DNA of 64,000 nt from Prauserella shujinwangii. Lineage in GTDB: Bacteria > Actinomycetota > Actinomycetes > Mycobacteriales > Pseudonocardiaceae. Below, in pieces: positions 34,063 to 42,951 of the stretch. A model generated the notes under the pieces. The model saw only the letters and a program-made list of their open reading frames with translations, searched no databases and was not told the origin of the DNA. Made by a program: the position numbers and the translations under genes. Within the stretch, counting starts at the first letter, position 1, and each line of letters opens with the position of its first letter. The stretch is from assembly GCF_003001955.1 (NCBI RefSeq), contig NZ_PVNH01000005.1, positions 434,001 through 498,000 on the forward strand. Reading direction: 5' to 3'.

Positions 34063-36321
34063 ATGGCCGAGTGGCGGCAGCAGGCTGCCCGGGCGGTCGA
34101 GTCCGAGCTCGGACACGTCCGGCAGACCGGGGAATGGTGTGATCTCGGCACGCTGGGGGATGCGGGCGACGGCATTCCCGCCGTCGACCTCCGCGGGCAG
34201 CGGATCGATCCGATCGATGACGTCTTCCTCGCCGGACCGGACGGTCCGCGAGCGGGGGCCTCGGTGCCCGTGCGGGCGGAGCTGGCCGACGGGGTACTGC
34301 ACATCCGCGCCACCGGTCCGTGGCCGCCTGGTTGCGAGCACGTCTGGGTCCGCCGGGTGCCCGCCCGCGAGCGGCTCGACCGGTTCGCGCGCGAGCTGCG
34401 GGCGCTCGGCCCCGCCCCGCTGGCCGACCGGCTCGCCGAGGGAGCGCTCGATCCCGCGCCGGCGTGCGACGATCCCCACGAGGCCGCCTACCGTGCCTGC
34501 TTCGAGCCCGGCGTCCGCCTGGTGTGGGGGCCGCCCGGCACCGGCAAGTCCCGGCTGGTCGCCGAGGCCGCAGCCGAGCTCACCCGCGCGGGGAAGCGGG
34601 TGCTCGTCGTCCGCGCCGACCAGCGCGAGGTCGGCTGGACCGACGAGGACCCGGAGCGCGCGGCCATCCAGCGCAACCTCGTCGAGCTGGCCGAGGCGGA
34701 AGCCGAGCTCGCCGACCTGACCGAGAAGCTCAGAGGTTACGACCACACGGCCTTTCTCGCCGCGGGCCGCCGCATCGAGGGCACCGACCGGGCCGAGGAA
34801 CTGGCGACCGAGTTCACCGAGGTGCGAAGACGGCACGAGGTGGCTGCCGCACTGCTCACCGAGGCACAGGGTCGCCTGCGTGCGGCGCGGGACGCCTGGG
34901 ACGACTCCGAATCCGCGCGGCGCGACCTCGCCGAGGCGACGGTCCTCTCCGAACGGCTCGCCGTCCTGGAGACCCGCGTCGCCGAACTCGTCGACCGGCT
35001 CGACGGCAGGCGTCGTTACCGCGGCAGGCGGGCCGACCGCAAGGCCCTCCGCTCGGCGCAGACCGAGCGCGCCGACCTGCTGTCGGCCGTCACGGAACTC
35101 CGGGAACGCGCCCACCCGTGCACCGACGAGGACCTCCAGCGCCTCGCCACCGATCTCTCGGCCGCCCACGAGGCGCTGGACGCCGCCGCGAGCCAGGAGG
35201 CCGATGCCCACCTCGAGCTCGAACGCCTGCGCGGCACGATCGCCCGCCTCCGCTCCGCCGGCGTCGCCACCGACCAGGACCGGCGGTTCCACGCCGAATG
35301 CGTGCGGCGCGATCTGCCCGGTCTGCACGCCCTCCGCGAGCGGCTGCGCAACGAGGGGCCCGACCGGGCCGCGCTGCGGGGCAGGCTCACCGAACGCCTG
35401 TGGTGGCTCAGTGAGCGGGCATGCCGGAGCAGGAACGAGGCCGAGGCCGCCGCGTGGGACACCGCGGACCTCGTCACCACCACCCTCGCCAGGCCCATCC
35501 CGGCGACCCGCTCGTTCGACGTGGTGCTCGTCGACGACGCTGGTTCGGCCCGCCTCGCCGATGTCCTGCTCGCCGTCGCGCGGGCCCGCGAGACGGCCGT
35601 CGTCTTCGGCGACTTCCGCAGGCCAGGACCCCGAGTGCGGCCCGCCGCGCTGAAGACCGTCCCCGAGGTGCGCGACTGGCTGCTCACCACCCCGTTCGGT
35701 CGCTGCGGCATCCGCGGACCCGCCGAAGCCGAACAGCACCCCGGCTGCGTGGTGCTGACCCGCCAGTACCGGTTCGGCCCGACGGTCACCGCGCTCGCCA
35801 ACAGCACCGGCTACCACGTGCTCGAGGACGGGGAGGCCCGCGACACCGAGGTCGTGCTGCTGGACACGGCGGGCGCCACGCCCGACCGGGCCTGCCTCGC
35901 CCGTTTCGCCGAGCGGGAGGCCCACCTCGCCGTCGTTGCCCCGCACCAGGCGGGCGCGAGAGCGTGGCTCGGCGTTCTGCGCGACCGGCTCACCGTCGCC
36001 GTCGGCACCGCGCGCACCCTGCCCGGCCACGAGTACGACACCGTCCTGCTCGACCTCACCGAGGACGACTGGCGGGACCGGGTGCGGTCGTTCGCCTCCG
36101 CGGTCACGCGGGCCCGGCGCAGGCTGTTCCTGCTCGCCGACCTGGAGTCGGTGCGCACCGCGCCGATCGGCACCCCGCTCGGCGCCGTCAACGCCCTCCG
36201 GTTGCAGGGCTCGATCGCCGTGCGCCGGCTCGACAGCCTGCCCATTCCGGCTCCCCGTCGGCCACAGTCCGCTACCGATCGGCCCGTTCCGGTGACCCCC
36301 AATGGCACTATGAGCGGGTGA
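34063..36321 (+). CDS. SF1 helicase-like ATPase with coiled-coil insertion
   Basis: A 752-residue protein. After about 150 N-terminal residues comes Walker A GPPGTGKS (156-163). Some 300 residues of heptad-rich, charged coiled coil are inserted before motif II, which reads VVLVDDAGSA: the usual DEA is replaced by DDA. Motif V-like TARTLPGHEYDTVLLDL and motif VI-like SAVTRARRRLFLLAD place it with UPF1/Dna2-type SF1 helicases. The Asp in place of Glu may weaken hydrolysis. ATG 34063 follows GGAAGGGG. The next gene starts within its stop. Confidence 0.78.
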   Translation: MAEWRQQAARAVESELGHVRQTGEWCDLGTLGDAGDGIPAVDLRGQRIDPIDDVFLAGPDGPRAGASVPVRAELADGVLHIRATGPWPPGCEHVWVRRVPARERLDRFARELRALGPAPLADRLAEGALDPAPACDDPHEAAYRACFEPGVRLVWGPPGTGKSRLVAEAAAELTRAGKRVLVVRADQREVGWTDEDPERAAIQRNLVELAEAEAELADLTEKLRGYDHTAFLAAGRRIEGTDRAEELATEFTEVRRRHEVAAALLTEAQGRLRAARDAWDDSESARRDLAEATVLSERLAVLETRVAELVDRLDGRRRYRGRRADRKALRSAQTERADLLSAVTELRERAHPCTDEDLQRLATDLSAAHEALDAAASQEADAHLELERLRGTIARLRSAGVATDQDRRFHAECVRRDLPGLHALRERLRNEGPDRAALRGRLTERLWWLSERACRSRNEAEAAAWDTADLVTTTLARPIPATRSFDVVLVDDAGSARLADVLLAVARARETAVVFGDFRRPGPRVRPAALKTVPEVRDWLLTTPFGRCGIRGPAEAEQHPGCVVLTRQYRFGPTVTALANSTGYHVLEDGEARDTEVVLLDTAGATPDRACLARFAEREAHLAVVAPHQAGARAWLGVLRDRLTVAVGTARTLPGHEYDTVLLDLTEDDWRDRVRSFASAVTRARRRLFLLADLESVRTAPIGTPLGAVNALRLQGSIAVRRLDSLPIPAPRRPQSATDRPVPVTPNGTMSG

Positions 36322-37466
36322 CCCGCCAATCGGACCTGCGCGCGTTCCTCCGTTCGCTCGACGTGGACACGCTGGCCGACCTGCTGTGCGAGCAGGCCGA
36401 GCGTGACCCGGAGCTGCGTAAACGCCTCCTGGCGCAGGCGGACGGCGCCGAAGGCGGTGAGCTGGCGCAGGTCAGCGACCTGCTCGACTCCGCCGTGCGG
36501 ACGGCGGAGTCCGTGCAGATCGCGTCGGTGCTCGACACCCTGCAGCGGCTCCTCGACGCCGGGACCCGGGCCGACGTGGCACCGCTGGCGCGGCGCGCGG
36601 TCGACAAGATCACCAAGGCGCTGGAGGACCTGGACGACCCGTCGGGCGTGGTCGGCGACCAGCTCGACCGCGCGGTGTCGCTGTACGCGCGCGCCTGTGC
36701 CGCGCATCCACCGGATCCGGAGGAGCTGGCGGGCTGGATCCTCCGCGTCGAGTTCGAGGGCAGCGGCCGTCCGCAGCTCTCCCTCGCCGAGTTCGCCACC
36801 CCGCTCGGGGAGCGCGGGCTCGCCAAAATCAAGTCCACTGTGGAACGTGTACTGGCCGAGCGCGGGGCCGGGGCGGAGCCGCGCAGGCAGCTCGCCCGGC
36901 GGCTGAACCAGGAACTGGCCGAGGTCACCGGAGATGTCGACGCCGTCGTGCGGATGCTCTCCGAGCAGCTGCCCCGGCTCGACGTGAGCCTCAAGATCGT
37001 GCGCGTGCTGCGTGCGGCGGGCAGGCACGCGGAGGCGATCGCGCACGCGGCGAAGGCCCTCGGCAACGACAACGGTGCGCGGCGGGGACCGGTGGTCGAC
37101 GCCCTCGAACGGGCGCGCTCGCCGGAACCCGCCGAGGCCGTCCGCCTGCTGCTGGAGCAGGACCGCCCCGGCGAGGCCTGGGAGGCCGCCGCCGGACATC
37201 CGCCCTCGGCCGTCATCGGCATCTACCGGCAGCACATCGAGCGGCTGATCGAGACGAGGGACGCCGAGCGCTACGCCCAGGCCGCGAAACAGCTGCGCCG
37301 CCTGCGCACGCTGCACCGGAAGGCGGGCACCCCCGACGAGTTCACCGCCTACGTCGCGGAGCTCGTGGAGACCCACAAACGCAAGACCAGGCTGCTCGCG
37401 GAGCTTCGCAACGCGCGCATCGCGCTGCCGAGGACCGCCCGTTCGGCGGCGGCGACCCGGCGATGA
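36318..37466 (+). CDS. All-helical protein related to SWIM-associated repeats
   Basis: A 382-residue, almost wholly alpha-helical protein with TPR-like segments (VLRAAGRHAEAIAHAAKAL). Passages such as AVSLYARACAAHPPDPEELA and LAEFATPLGERGLAKIK recall the C-terminal region of actinobacterial SWIM zinc-finger proteins, but there is no SWIM motif here. GTG 36318 overlaps the helicase stop, so a complex with the helicase is likely. Function unknown. Confidence 0.65.
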   Translation: MTRQSDLRAFLRSLDVDTLADLLCEQAERDPELRKRLLAQADGAEGGELAQVSDLLDSAVRTAESVQIASVLDTLQRLLDAGTRADVAPLARRAVDKITKALEDLDDPSGVVGDQLDRAVSLYARACAAHPPDPEELAGWILRVEFEGSGRPQLSLAEFATPLGERGLAKIKSTVERVLAERGAGAEPRRQLARRLNQELAEVTGDVDAVVRMLSEQLPRLDVSLKIVRVLRAAGRHAEAIAHAAKALGNDNGARRGPVVDALERARSPEPAEAVRLLLEQDRPGEAWEAAAGHPPSAVIGIYRQHIERLIETRDAERYAQAAKQLRRLRTLHRKAGTPDEFTAYVAELVETHKRKTRLLAELRNARIALPRTARSAAATRR

Positions 37467-37478
37467 AAACATGAGCGC

Positions 37479-39035
37479 ATGAGCCCGCAGAGCCGTTCCC
37501 GCAAGAAGAAGACCGCGACCGGTGCCGCCGAACCCCAGGGCCCGAGCGGATTCTGCAAGGAGATCCTGCGGGACATCGCCGCGCTCGGTTCCGAACCCGA
37601 CCCGCTGGAGGTCGAGGTGCTCGTCTCCGGCGTGCTCGGCGAACTGTGGGATCTGTCCGAAGGGGACGAGATCACCGAGGACCTGCTGGCCTACGCCGGG
37701 AAGAAGGTGGGCCCCGCATCCGGACTGTTCCTCGCCGCGGTCGCCGAGCTGGCCTCGTCGTTCGCGCTGCGCGACAAGGCCGCGGCCGCACTGCGCGGGC
37801 TCGTCGCGCGTGGCCTTCCCGACCCGGGACAGGCGACCGCTCTTGGCGCCGTGACGCCGGGCGAGTGCTGGTCGGCGGGCGACGTCTACGGGGACCGCAG
37901 CACGGTCCTGTGCACGTTCGGGTACGGCGACCAGCAGCATGGTGTGCTGGCGATGGTCGACCACACGCTGCCCGGTGGTGTGGTGCCGGACGTCTCCGTC
38001 GTGCTGAACCCCGGTGAGCTCGCCGACGAGATGCGCCGCCAGGCGGCCGAGTATCCCGGCTCGGTGGTCTTCGAGCCGGTCGAACCGGCGACCGCCCGCG
38101 GGCTCGTGGAGAACGGCATCCTGACCCAGGACTCGCTCACCGAGCCCGAGGTCACCGACGACTTCGTGCGGTTCCGCGCCGTCGCGCTGGCCCGTTGCCG
38201 CACGCTCCCCGAACCGGCGGCGGAACCCGAGCGGGCCGAGGTCCTGCCCGACGGGGAGGCCGTGGCGGACGAGTTCCTACGGGCGGCCGACGACGTGCCG
38301 GACACCCCGGAGACCCGGCAGTACGTGCGGCAGCTCGTCGACTTCGGCGTGCGGTGCGAGCCGCACCGGCCGTTGCGGGTCAGCCCGGAGAAGCTGGCCA
38401 CCTTCGTCGAGGACTGGCTGGTCGGCGAGGGCGAACCGGAGGAGACCACACCCGAGGGCGATCGGGAGCTGTGCTCGGTGCTGCTCGCCTGGGCGCGCTG
38501 GCGCGGCGCGGCGCAGGGTCTGCCGGACGTGGCCGTCACCGAACTCGTGGAGACGGTCGAGGACTGTTTCGACGGCTCGCCCGCGCTCTACAGCTACCTC
38601 GAGGACGTTCCGGAGGACCTCGGCGAGGAGGAGGTCCAGGAGATCCTGGACCGGCGCATGTTCGCCGTGCCCACGACGTTCACCGAGGTCGGCGACGAGG
38701 ACGTGGCGCTCGACCCGCACGATCCAGAGCAGCTGCGGCTCCTCGTCGTCGGGGAACATCCCGAGTATCACGATGTGCTCGACGACGAGGGGCCGGACGG
38801 CGCCGAGATCCGGGAGTTCCTCGGGCTGAAGGCCACGGTCGTCGAGCAGCTGTGGCAGGGCGAACCCGCGAGTGTGTGGGATGCGGCCCGGAGGCTGCGC
38901 GACCGCGGCGTCGACCGCGACGAGGTGCTCGCCGAACTGACGAGGACGCTCGCCGCCCAGCTGCGGCCCACGCCGGACGACGAGCTGAGCTACGATCCGG
39001 GCGACTACGAGAAGGCCCTCGCCGCGCTGCGCTGA
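37479..39035 (+). CDS. Uncharacterised protein, third gene of the helicase unit
   Basis: A 518-residue acidic soluble protein. The N-terminus is basic (SRSRKKK); the centre has GECWSAGDVYGDRSTVLCTF and a long helical region. The C-terminal 110 residues (EHPEYHDVLDD, then IREFLGLKATVVEQLW and the RGVDRDEVLAEL segment) loosely resemble DUF1841. It follows 12 bases after the previous gene in the same direction. I do not know its function. Confidence 0.6.
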   Translation: MSPQSRSRKKKTATGAAEPQGPSGFCKEILRDIAALGSEPDPLEVEVLVSGVLGELWDLSEGDEITEDLLAYAGKKVGPASGLFLAAVAELASSFALRDKAAAALRGLVARGLPDPGQATALGAVTPGECWSAGDVYGDRSTVLCTFGYGDQQHGVLAMVDHTLPGGVVPDVSVVLNPGELADEMRRQAAEYPGSVVFEPVEPATARGLVENGILTQDSLTEPEVTDDFVRFRAVALARCRTLPEPAAEPERAEVLPDGEAVADEFLRAADDVPDTPETRQYVRQLVDFGVRCEPHRPLRVSPEKLATFVEDWLVGEGEPEETTPEGDRELCSVLLAWARWRGAAQGLPDVAVTELVETVEDCFDGSPALYSYLEDVPEDLGEEEVQEILDRRMFAVPTTFTEVGDEDVALDPHDPEQLRLLVVGEHPEYHDVLDDEGPDGAEIREFLGLKATVVEQLWQGEPASVWDAARRLRDRGVDRDEVLAELTRTLAAQLRPTPDDELSYDPGDYEKALAALR

Positions 39036-39152
39036 ACCCGTTTGAAGCCGGGTTCCGCCGCCGATGGACCCGCCAGGTGTCCGATACGTTCCGGCCGGGT
39101 AGTCGCTCCTCAGGTCGCCGCTGTGCCCGGGCGGCGCGGTGGTGGCTCAGGT

Positions 39153-39181
39153 CCCCAGGTTTGAGCACACGAGACCTGGGG
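39153..39181. terminator. Hairpin terminator CCCCAGGT-N13-ACCTGGGG
   Basis: An 8-base perfect stem between the end of the helicase unit and the convergent 52-residue gene. The rest of the 166-base gap shows nothing else. Confidence 0.55.
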
Positions 39182-39201
39182 GCCGCCGCTGTTCGGGGCG
39201 G

Positions 39202-39360
39202 TCACGCGAGAGGTGTGGGCCGCTCCGGGACGTCGGCGGTCTTCTTCGACCGGCGGCCACGGGTGTCGTCGAAGTCGAGGACGAAAGCGCCGAACGCCAT
39301 CGCGAGCAGTACCGCGATACCGAGCATGGCCCCGATCCACGTCAGGATTGCCGAGAGCAT
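39202..39360 (-). CDS. 52-residue single-helix membrane protein
   Basis: A small gene starting at ATG 39358-39360, eight bases after GGGGGAGG. The product begins MLSAILTWIGAMLGIAVLL, one membrane helix, and continues FVLDFDDTRGRRSKK to a short polar tail. Topology places the basic tail in the cytoplasm. The excellent ribosome site and the helix make it a real gene despite its size. No family recognised. Confidence 0.65.
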   Translation of the reverse strand: MLSAILTWIGAMLGIAVLLAMAFGAFVLDFDDTRGRRSKKTADVPERPTPLA

Positions 39361-39496
39361 CGGTGGGCCTCCCCCCAGGTCAGGGCGTGATTCCTACTGA
39401 CAAGGGTCACGGTGCGGGGCCACTTCTGGTATCGGCCATCCGGTTACTGCTGCGGGCGCTGGATCGGCCGTTCGGCTGAGGACCGGCCTCGAAGGG

Positions 39497-40402
39497 TCAA
39501 CGCCAGTCGTCCGTGTGGGCCACCACAGCGTTCACCACGGCGGGACCGTCGAGCAACACCGGGTCGTTGTGCCCGGCACCCGGTACCTCGACGATTCGTG
39601 CCCCCGCCGCCCGCGCGACCGCCCGGCTCTGCTCCGGCGGGACGATCGAGTCGGCCGCACCGTAGACGACCGTGACCGGTGCGCGGACCTCGGACACCCG
39701 CTCCCGCACTGGGAACGTGTCGAGCAGAAGCAGCCGCACCGGCAGGAACGGGTAGTGCTCACGGCCGACGGCGGCCAGGTCGGTGAACGGCGACCGCAGC
39801 ACCAGCGCCGCGGGCGGATGCTCGACCGCGAGCTCCGTCACCACCGCGGCGCCCAGGCTCTCGCCGAAGTACAGCAGCCGCTCCGCGGGCACCCCGGCCT
39901 GCCGCACCAGGTAGTCACGGGCCGCCCGGACGTCCAGCGCGAGCCCTTCCTCGGTCGGCTTGCCCGGGTTGCCGCCGTAGCCGCGGTAGTCGAGCAGCAG
40001 CACCGCCAGGCCGCGAGCGGTGATCTCCTTCGCGAGCGGCGCTCGCATCGAGCGGTCGCCACCATTGCCGGGCGCGACGAGCACCGCGCCCCTGGCGGGA
40101 CCGGTGCCGCCGGTGCCGCCTGCGGAGGCGGCGGGGAAGTACCAGGCGCCGAGCCGCAGCCCGTCGGTGGTGGTCAGGGTGACGTCCCGGCCTCCGGGCA
40201 GCACCTCGGCCGCGCTCGGGAGCGGGTCGTTGGTCGGCAGGTAGATGAGCTTGCGCTGGAAGGCGAAGGCGGCCGCGAACACCACGGCCACGATCGTGAC
40301 CGCCACCGCGGCCCACAGCAACAGTCGCCGCCACCGCCGCTCCGGCCGCGAGTCCCTCGCTGAGGCTCGCGAGTCCCCCGCTCCGAACCGCGAGGTCTGC
40401 AT
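39497..40402 (-). CDS. Membrane-anchored alpha/beta hydrolase (Bem46-like)
   Basis: A 301-residue protein with one N-terminal helix (residues 28-47) and an alpha/beta hydrolase domain. The nucleophile is in YFGESLGAAV, the acid probably in VVYGAADSIVP and the His in VPGAGHNDP. DYRGYGGNPGKPTEEG is typical of the Bem46/YqkD group. Substrate unknown. Residues 10-20 (around DSRASARDSR) are encoded by the 27-base repeat at 40348-40374, so the N-terminus may be a recent addition. Confidence 0.85.
   Translation of the reverse strand: MQTSRFGAGDSRASARDSRPERRWRRLLLWAAVAVTIVAVVFAAAFAFQRKLIYLPTNDPLPSAAEVLPGGRDVTLTTTDGLRLGAWYFPAASAGGTGGTGPARGAVLVAPGNGGDRSMRAPLAKEITARGLAVLLLDYRGYGGNPGKPTEEGLALDVRAARDYLVRQAGVPAERLLYFGESLGAAVVTELAVEHPPAALVLRSPFTDLAAVGREHYPFLPVRLLLLDTFPVRERVSEVRAPVTVVYGAADSIVPPEQSRAVARAAGARIVEVPGAGHNDPVLLDGPAVVNAVVAHTDDWR
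40348..40374. repeat. 27-base repeat unit, copy 2, inside a coding region
   Basis: It matches the copy at 6376-6402 in 25 of 27 positions. Here it encodes part of the hydrolase N-terminus. Confidence 0.55.
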
Positions 40403-40439
40403 CCGGGCACGATAGCGCCCGCGTGCGGGAGTCCAGTAC

Positions 40440-41372
40440 CTACAGCTTGCGCAGGCGGACCCGGTTGATGGCGTGGTCGGCGTCCTTGCGCAGCACCAGG
40501 GTCGCCCTGGGGCGCGTGGGCCGGATGTTCTGGATGAGGTTCGGCTCGTTGATCGTCCGCCACAGGTGGCGGGCCTCCTCGCGAGCCTCGTCGTCGGGCA
40601 GGCCCGCGAAGTGGTGGAAGTGCGAGGCCGGGTCCGCGAACGCGGTGTGCCGGAGTTTGAGGAACCGCTCGATGTACCAGTCCTCGATGTCGGCGGTGTG
40701 GGCGTCGACGTAGATCGAGAAGTCGAACAGGTCGGACACCGTCAGCCGGGGGCCGGGCTGCAGGACGTTGAGGCCCTCGACGATCAGGATGTCCGGCCGC
40801 CGCACCACCTGCTCCTCGCCGGGGAGGATGTCGTAGGCGAGGTGCGAGTAGACCGGCGCGCTGACCTCTTCGGCGCCGGACTTCACCTCGGTGACGAACC
40901 GCAACAGAGCCCTCCGGTCGTAGCTCTCCGGGAAGCCCTTGCGGTGCATGATGCCCCGGCGGATGAGCTCCGCGCGCGGGTACAGGAAGCCATCCGTGGT
41001 CACCAGGTCCACCCGTGGGTGGTCAGGCCAGCGGGCGAGCAGGGTGCGCAGGATGCGGGCCGTGGTCGACTTGCCGACCGCGACGCTGCCCGCGATCCCG
41101 ATCACGAACGGGACCTTCGTGCCGCGGGTGTCCTCGCCGAGGAACGTGGTGGTCGCCTCGTACAGCCGCTGCCTGGCCGCCACCTGCAGGTTGATCAGCC
41201 GGGACAGCGGCAGGTAGACCTCGGCGACCTCGGTCAGGTCGATCTGCTCGCCGAGCCCTCTCAGCCGGGACAGCTCCTCGGCCGTCAATGGCAGCGGTGT
41301 CGAGCGACGCAGCTCACGCCACTGGTCGCGCTGCAACTCGACGTAGGGGCTCAGCTCACGGACCCGTGGCAT
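40440..41372 (-). CDS. coaA: Pantothenate kinase, type I
   Basis: A 310-residue P-loop kinase that phosphorylates pantothenate in the first step of coenzyme A synthesis. Walker A is [12 protein letters not shown]; the pantothenate-site motifs [18 protein letters not shown] and [13 protein letters not shown] are intact, as is DFSIYVDA. Length equals the usual type I enzyme. ATG 41372 follows a GAGGAG ribosome site. Confidence 0.97.
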   Translation of the reverse strand: MPRVRELSPYVELQRDQWRELRRSTPLPLTAEELSRLRGLGEQIDLTEVAEVYLPLSRLINLQVAARQRLYEATTTFLGEDTRGTKVPFVIGIAGSVAVGKSTTARILRTLLARWPDHPRVDLVTTDGFLYPRAELIRRGIMHRKGFPESYDRRALLRFVTEVKSGAEEVSAPVYSHLAYDILPGEEQVVRRPDILIVEGLNVLQPGPRLTVSDLFDFSIYVDAHTADIEDWYIERFLKLRHTAFADPASHFHHFAGLPDDEAREEARHLWRTINEPNLIQNIRPTRPRATLVLRKDADHAINRVRLRKL

Positions 41373-41535
41373 TCGCTCACTCCTCGCCCGTCGATGGGCC
41401 GGTGCCGGACACCTGCGCAACGCCCGTACTCCCGCGTAACGCGGACTCAACGGTAGGCCTTACCCACGGCGAACGCGCTGTGACGTTCTACACCCCTGAC
41501 GTCGCCGTGCTGGCTTTCCCCGAATCCGACATCGC

Positions 41536-41751
41536 TTCGCTGAGGACCCGACGACATGGGCTCAGGGTCTGGAACGCAAGGCCGCGCGTTACGGAGAGCT
41601 GCAGGACAAGCTGGCCCGCACCTCGGCGACCGCCCAGTCACCTGATGGTGCGGTGCGGGTCACGGTCGACTCGACCGGTGTACCCACCGAGTAGCGGGTG
41701 GCCGAGGAGCTGAACCGGGCGGCGACGATCCCGGCGATCGGAGGCCGGTGA
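41536..41751 (+). pseudogene. Decayed YbaB/EbfC-family gene
   Basis: In one frame it reads FAEDPTTWAQGLERKAARY, then ELQDKLARTSATAQSPDGAV and VRVTVDSTGVPTE, followed by a stop (41692-41694) and then, still in frame, RVAEELNRAATIPAIGGR and a second stop. Intact relatives continue between these two parts, so the middle appears deleted and no start remains (a stop lies upstream at 41497). Such genes usually precede type VII secretion-linked genes in Pseudonocardiaceae. Confidence 0.65.
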
Positions 41752-42206
41752 TGTCGCTGATCGGGGACGACCCCTCGACGGACAATGTGCTGGTCGACGA
41801 CAAGACCGACGCCACAAGCCTGTATGACTCGCTCAGCAGTGGCACCAGCGCCGCCGCCGGGCTCGCGCTCGTGGCGAGCGGTCTCAATCCGGCGATGCTC
41901 GCGGTGACCGTGCCGCTCGGCGCCGCAACCGGGCAGTTCGACAACATGGGCGGCGCAACCGAGCTCGCCCAAGGCACAACCGTCTCCACGGTGATCGATG
42001 CGACCAACCAGATCAAGGACGGTGACTGGGCGTCGGCGGTGACCAGCGGGAGCGCCGTCGCGGCGGACGTGGTCGGCGCGGTCGCCGATCCCATCGCGGC
42101 CGTCGCGGGGCCACCCCCTGCGCCAGCACGAACGCGCCGGACAGCAGCGGCCGGGCGTGCGCCCACCGGCGCTGGAACTCCGCCCGCCACGACGGATGGG
42201 TGGTGA
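41751..42206 (+). pseudogene. Truncated type VII secretion-associated protein
   Basis: The frame from ATG 41751 (MSLIGDDPSTDN) has 151 codons. Residues 1-118, rich in Ala/Gly/Ser (TSLYDSLSSGTSAAAGLALV and so on), resemble the N-terminus of secretion-linked WXG100-type proteins. After AAVAG the sequence turns into a Pro/Arg-rich low-quality tail and is readable instead on the other strand, which suggests a rearrangement near 42106. It overlaps the second stop of the YbaB remnant (TGATG). Confidence 0.5.
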
Positions 42207-42228
42207 AGGGAAGAAGGCGAGAACGCAC
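42106..42228 (-). pseudogene. Short remnant of an unidentified leftward gene
   Basis: The minus strand reads FTTHPSWRAEFQRRWAHARP and then LLSGAFVLAQGV, a plausible protein fragment that ends where the secretion-linked gene resumes. It starts 20 bases after the macro-domain gene in the same direction. I do not recognise the source. Confidence 0.35.
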
Positions 42229-42247
42229 GGTGCGGCACGTTATCGCC

Positions 42248-42862
42248 TCACCGGCCGGCGAAGACCTCGTCCCACGCGGCCGCGACCTGGCGGGCGCAGG
42301 TCTCGGGGGCGACCCCGCCCACCCCGGTGCCGAGGCCGGGCATCGCGATCGTGTCGACCGCCGCCCGCACGTCGCCGCCGCTTTCCAGCCTGCCGTCGCG
42401 CCACAGCAGGAACACCGCTCGCGCGGCGAGGTAAGGGTGCACGGTGTCGGCGGGCAGCTGCTCCCCGGGCTCGCGCACGGTCGGCGCGCTGATCAGCCAC
42501 TCCGGCTTGGGCTCCCCGGTCGGCACGACGACCGCCTCTCCGATGGGCACCTCGCCCCCGTGGTAGGCGAGCACCGCGCTGCGGACCTGCTGCTCGACCC
42601 CGGGAAACGCCCTGGCGTACACGGCGTCGATCCCGCCGCGCATCCAGCCGAACGAGTTCGCGGGGCTCACCACGGCGTCCGCGGCGATGTCGAGCACGGA
42701 ACCGCGGTGCACACGGACCCGTCCCGAAACGGCTTCCGGCACGGCCAGCCAGGCTTCGGCGAGCGGCTCGTCGAGGGCGCACAACACCAGTTCGGGCGTT
42801 TCCGCCCAGCCCGGTTCCGTCGAGTCATGGCGCCTGAGGTGTGTGCCTGATTCGGCCGTCAC
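42248..42862 (-). CDS. Macro-domain protein (ADP-ribose binding)
   Basis: A 204-residue protein. After about 45 residues a macro domain begins: VHRGSVLDIAADAVVSPANS, then GWMRGGIDAVYARAFPG (substrate loop) and TIAMPGLGTGVGGV (phosphate-binding loop). Macro domains bind or hydrolyse ADP-ribose derivatives, including ADP-ribose on proteins or nucleic acids. No toxin partner (DarT) is present. GTG 42862 is the start. Confidence 0.85.
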   Translation of the reverse strand: MTAESGTHLRRHDSTEPGWAETPELVLCALDEPLAEAWLAVPEAVSGRVRVHRGSVLDIAADAVVSPANSFGWMRGGIDAVYARAFPGVEQQVRSAVLAYHGGEVPIGEAVVVPTGEPKPEWLISAPTVREPGEQLPADTVHPYLAARAVFLLWRDGRLESGGDVRAAVDTIAMPGLGTGVGGVAPETCARQVAAAWDEVFAGR

Positions 42863-42939
42863 GTCTACAGCATCGCAAAAAATGCGGGCGGGGGTAACCG
42901 GGCCGCCTACCGGCTATGCGGGTGACACTGCTCTCACCG

Positions 42940-42945
42940 TAGCCT
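42940..42945 (+). promoter_or_regulatory. -10 element TAGCCT, leaderless start of pheA
   Basis: TAGCCT ends six bases before GTG 42952, with no ribosome site, fitting a leaderless message. Confidence 0.5.
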
Positions 42946-42951
42946 GGCACC

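Noticed and set aside
31639-39035. Complete integrated element or prophage around the accessory block
   Set aside because: No integrase, transposase, attachment repeat or tRNA target is visible at either edge.
41660-42238. 192-residue minus-strand frame in the decayed region
   Set aside because: Most of it is the complement of the secretion-linked remnant; only the short 42106-42228 part reads as plausible protein, in another frame.
42248-42862. DarTG toxin-antitoxin system from the macro-domain protein
   Set aside because: No DarT-like ADP-ribosyltransferase gene is adjacent, and the neighbouring frames are remnants of other families.
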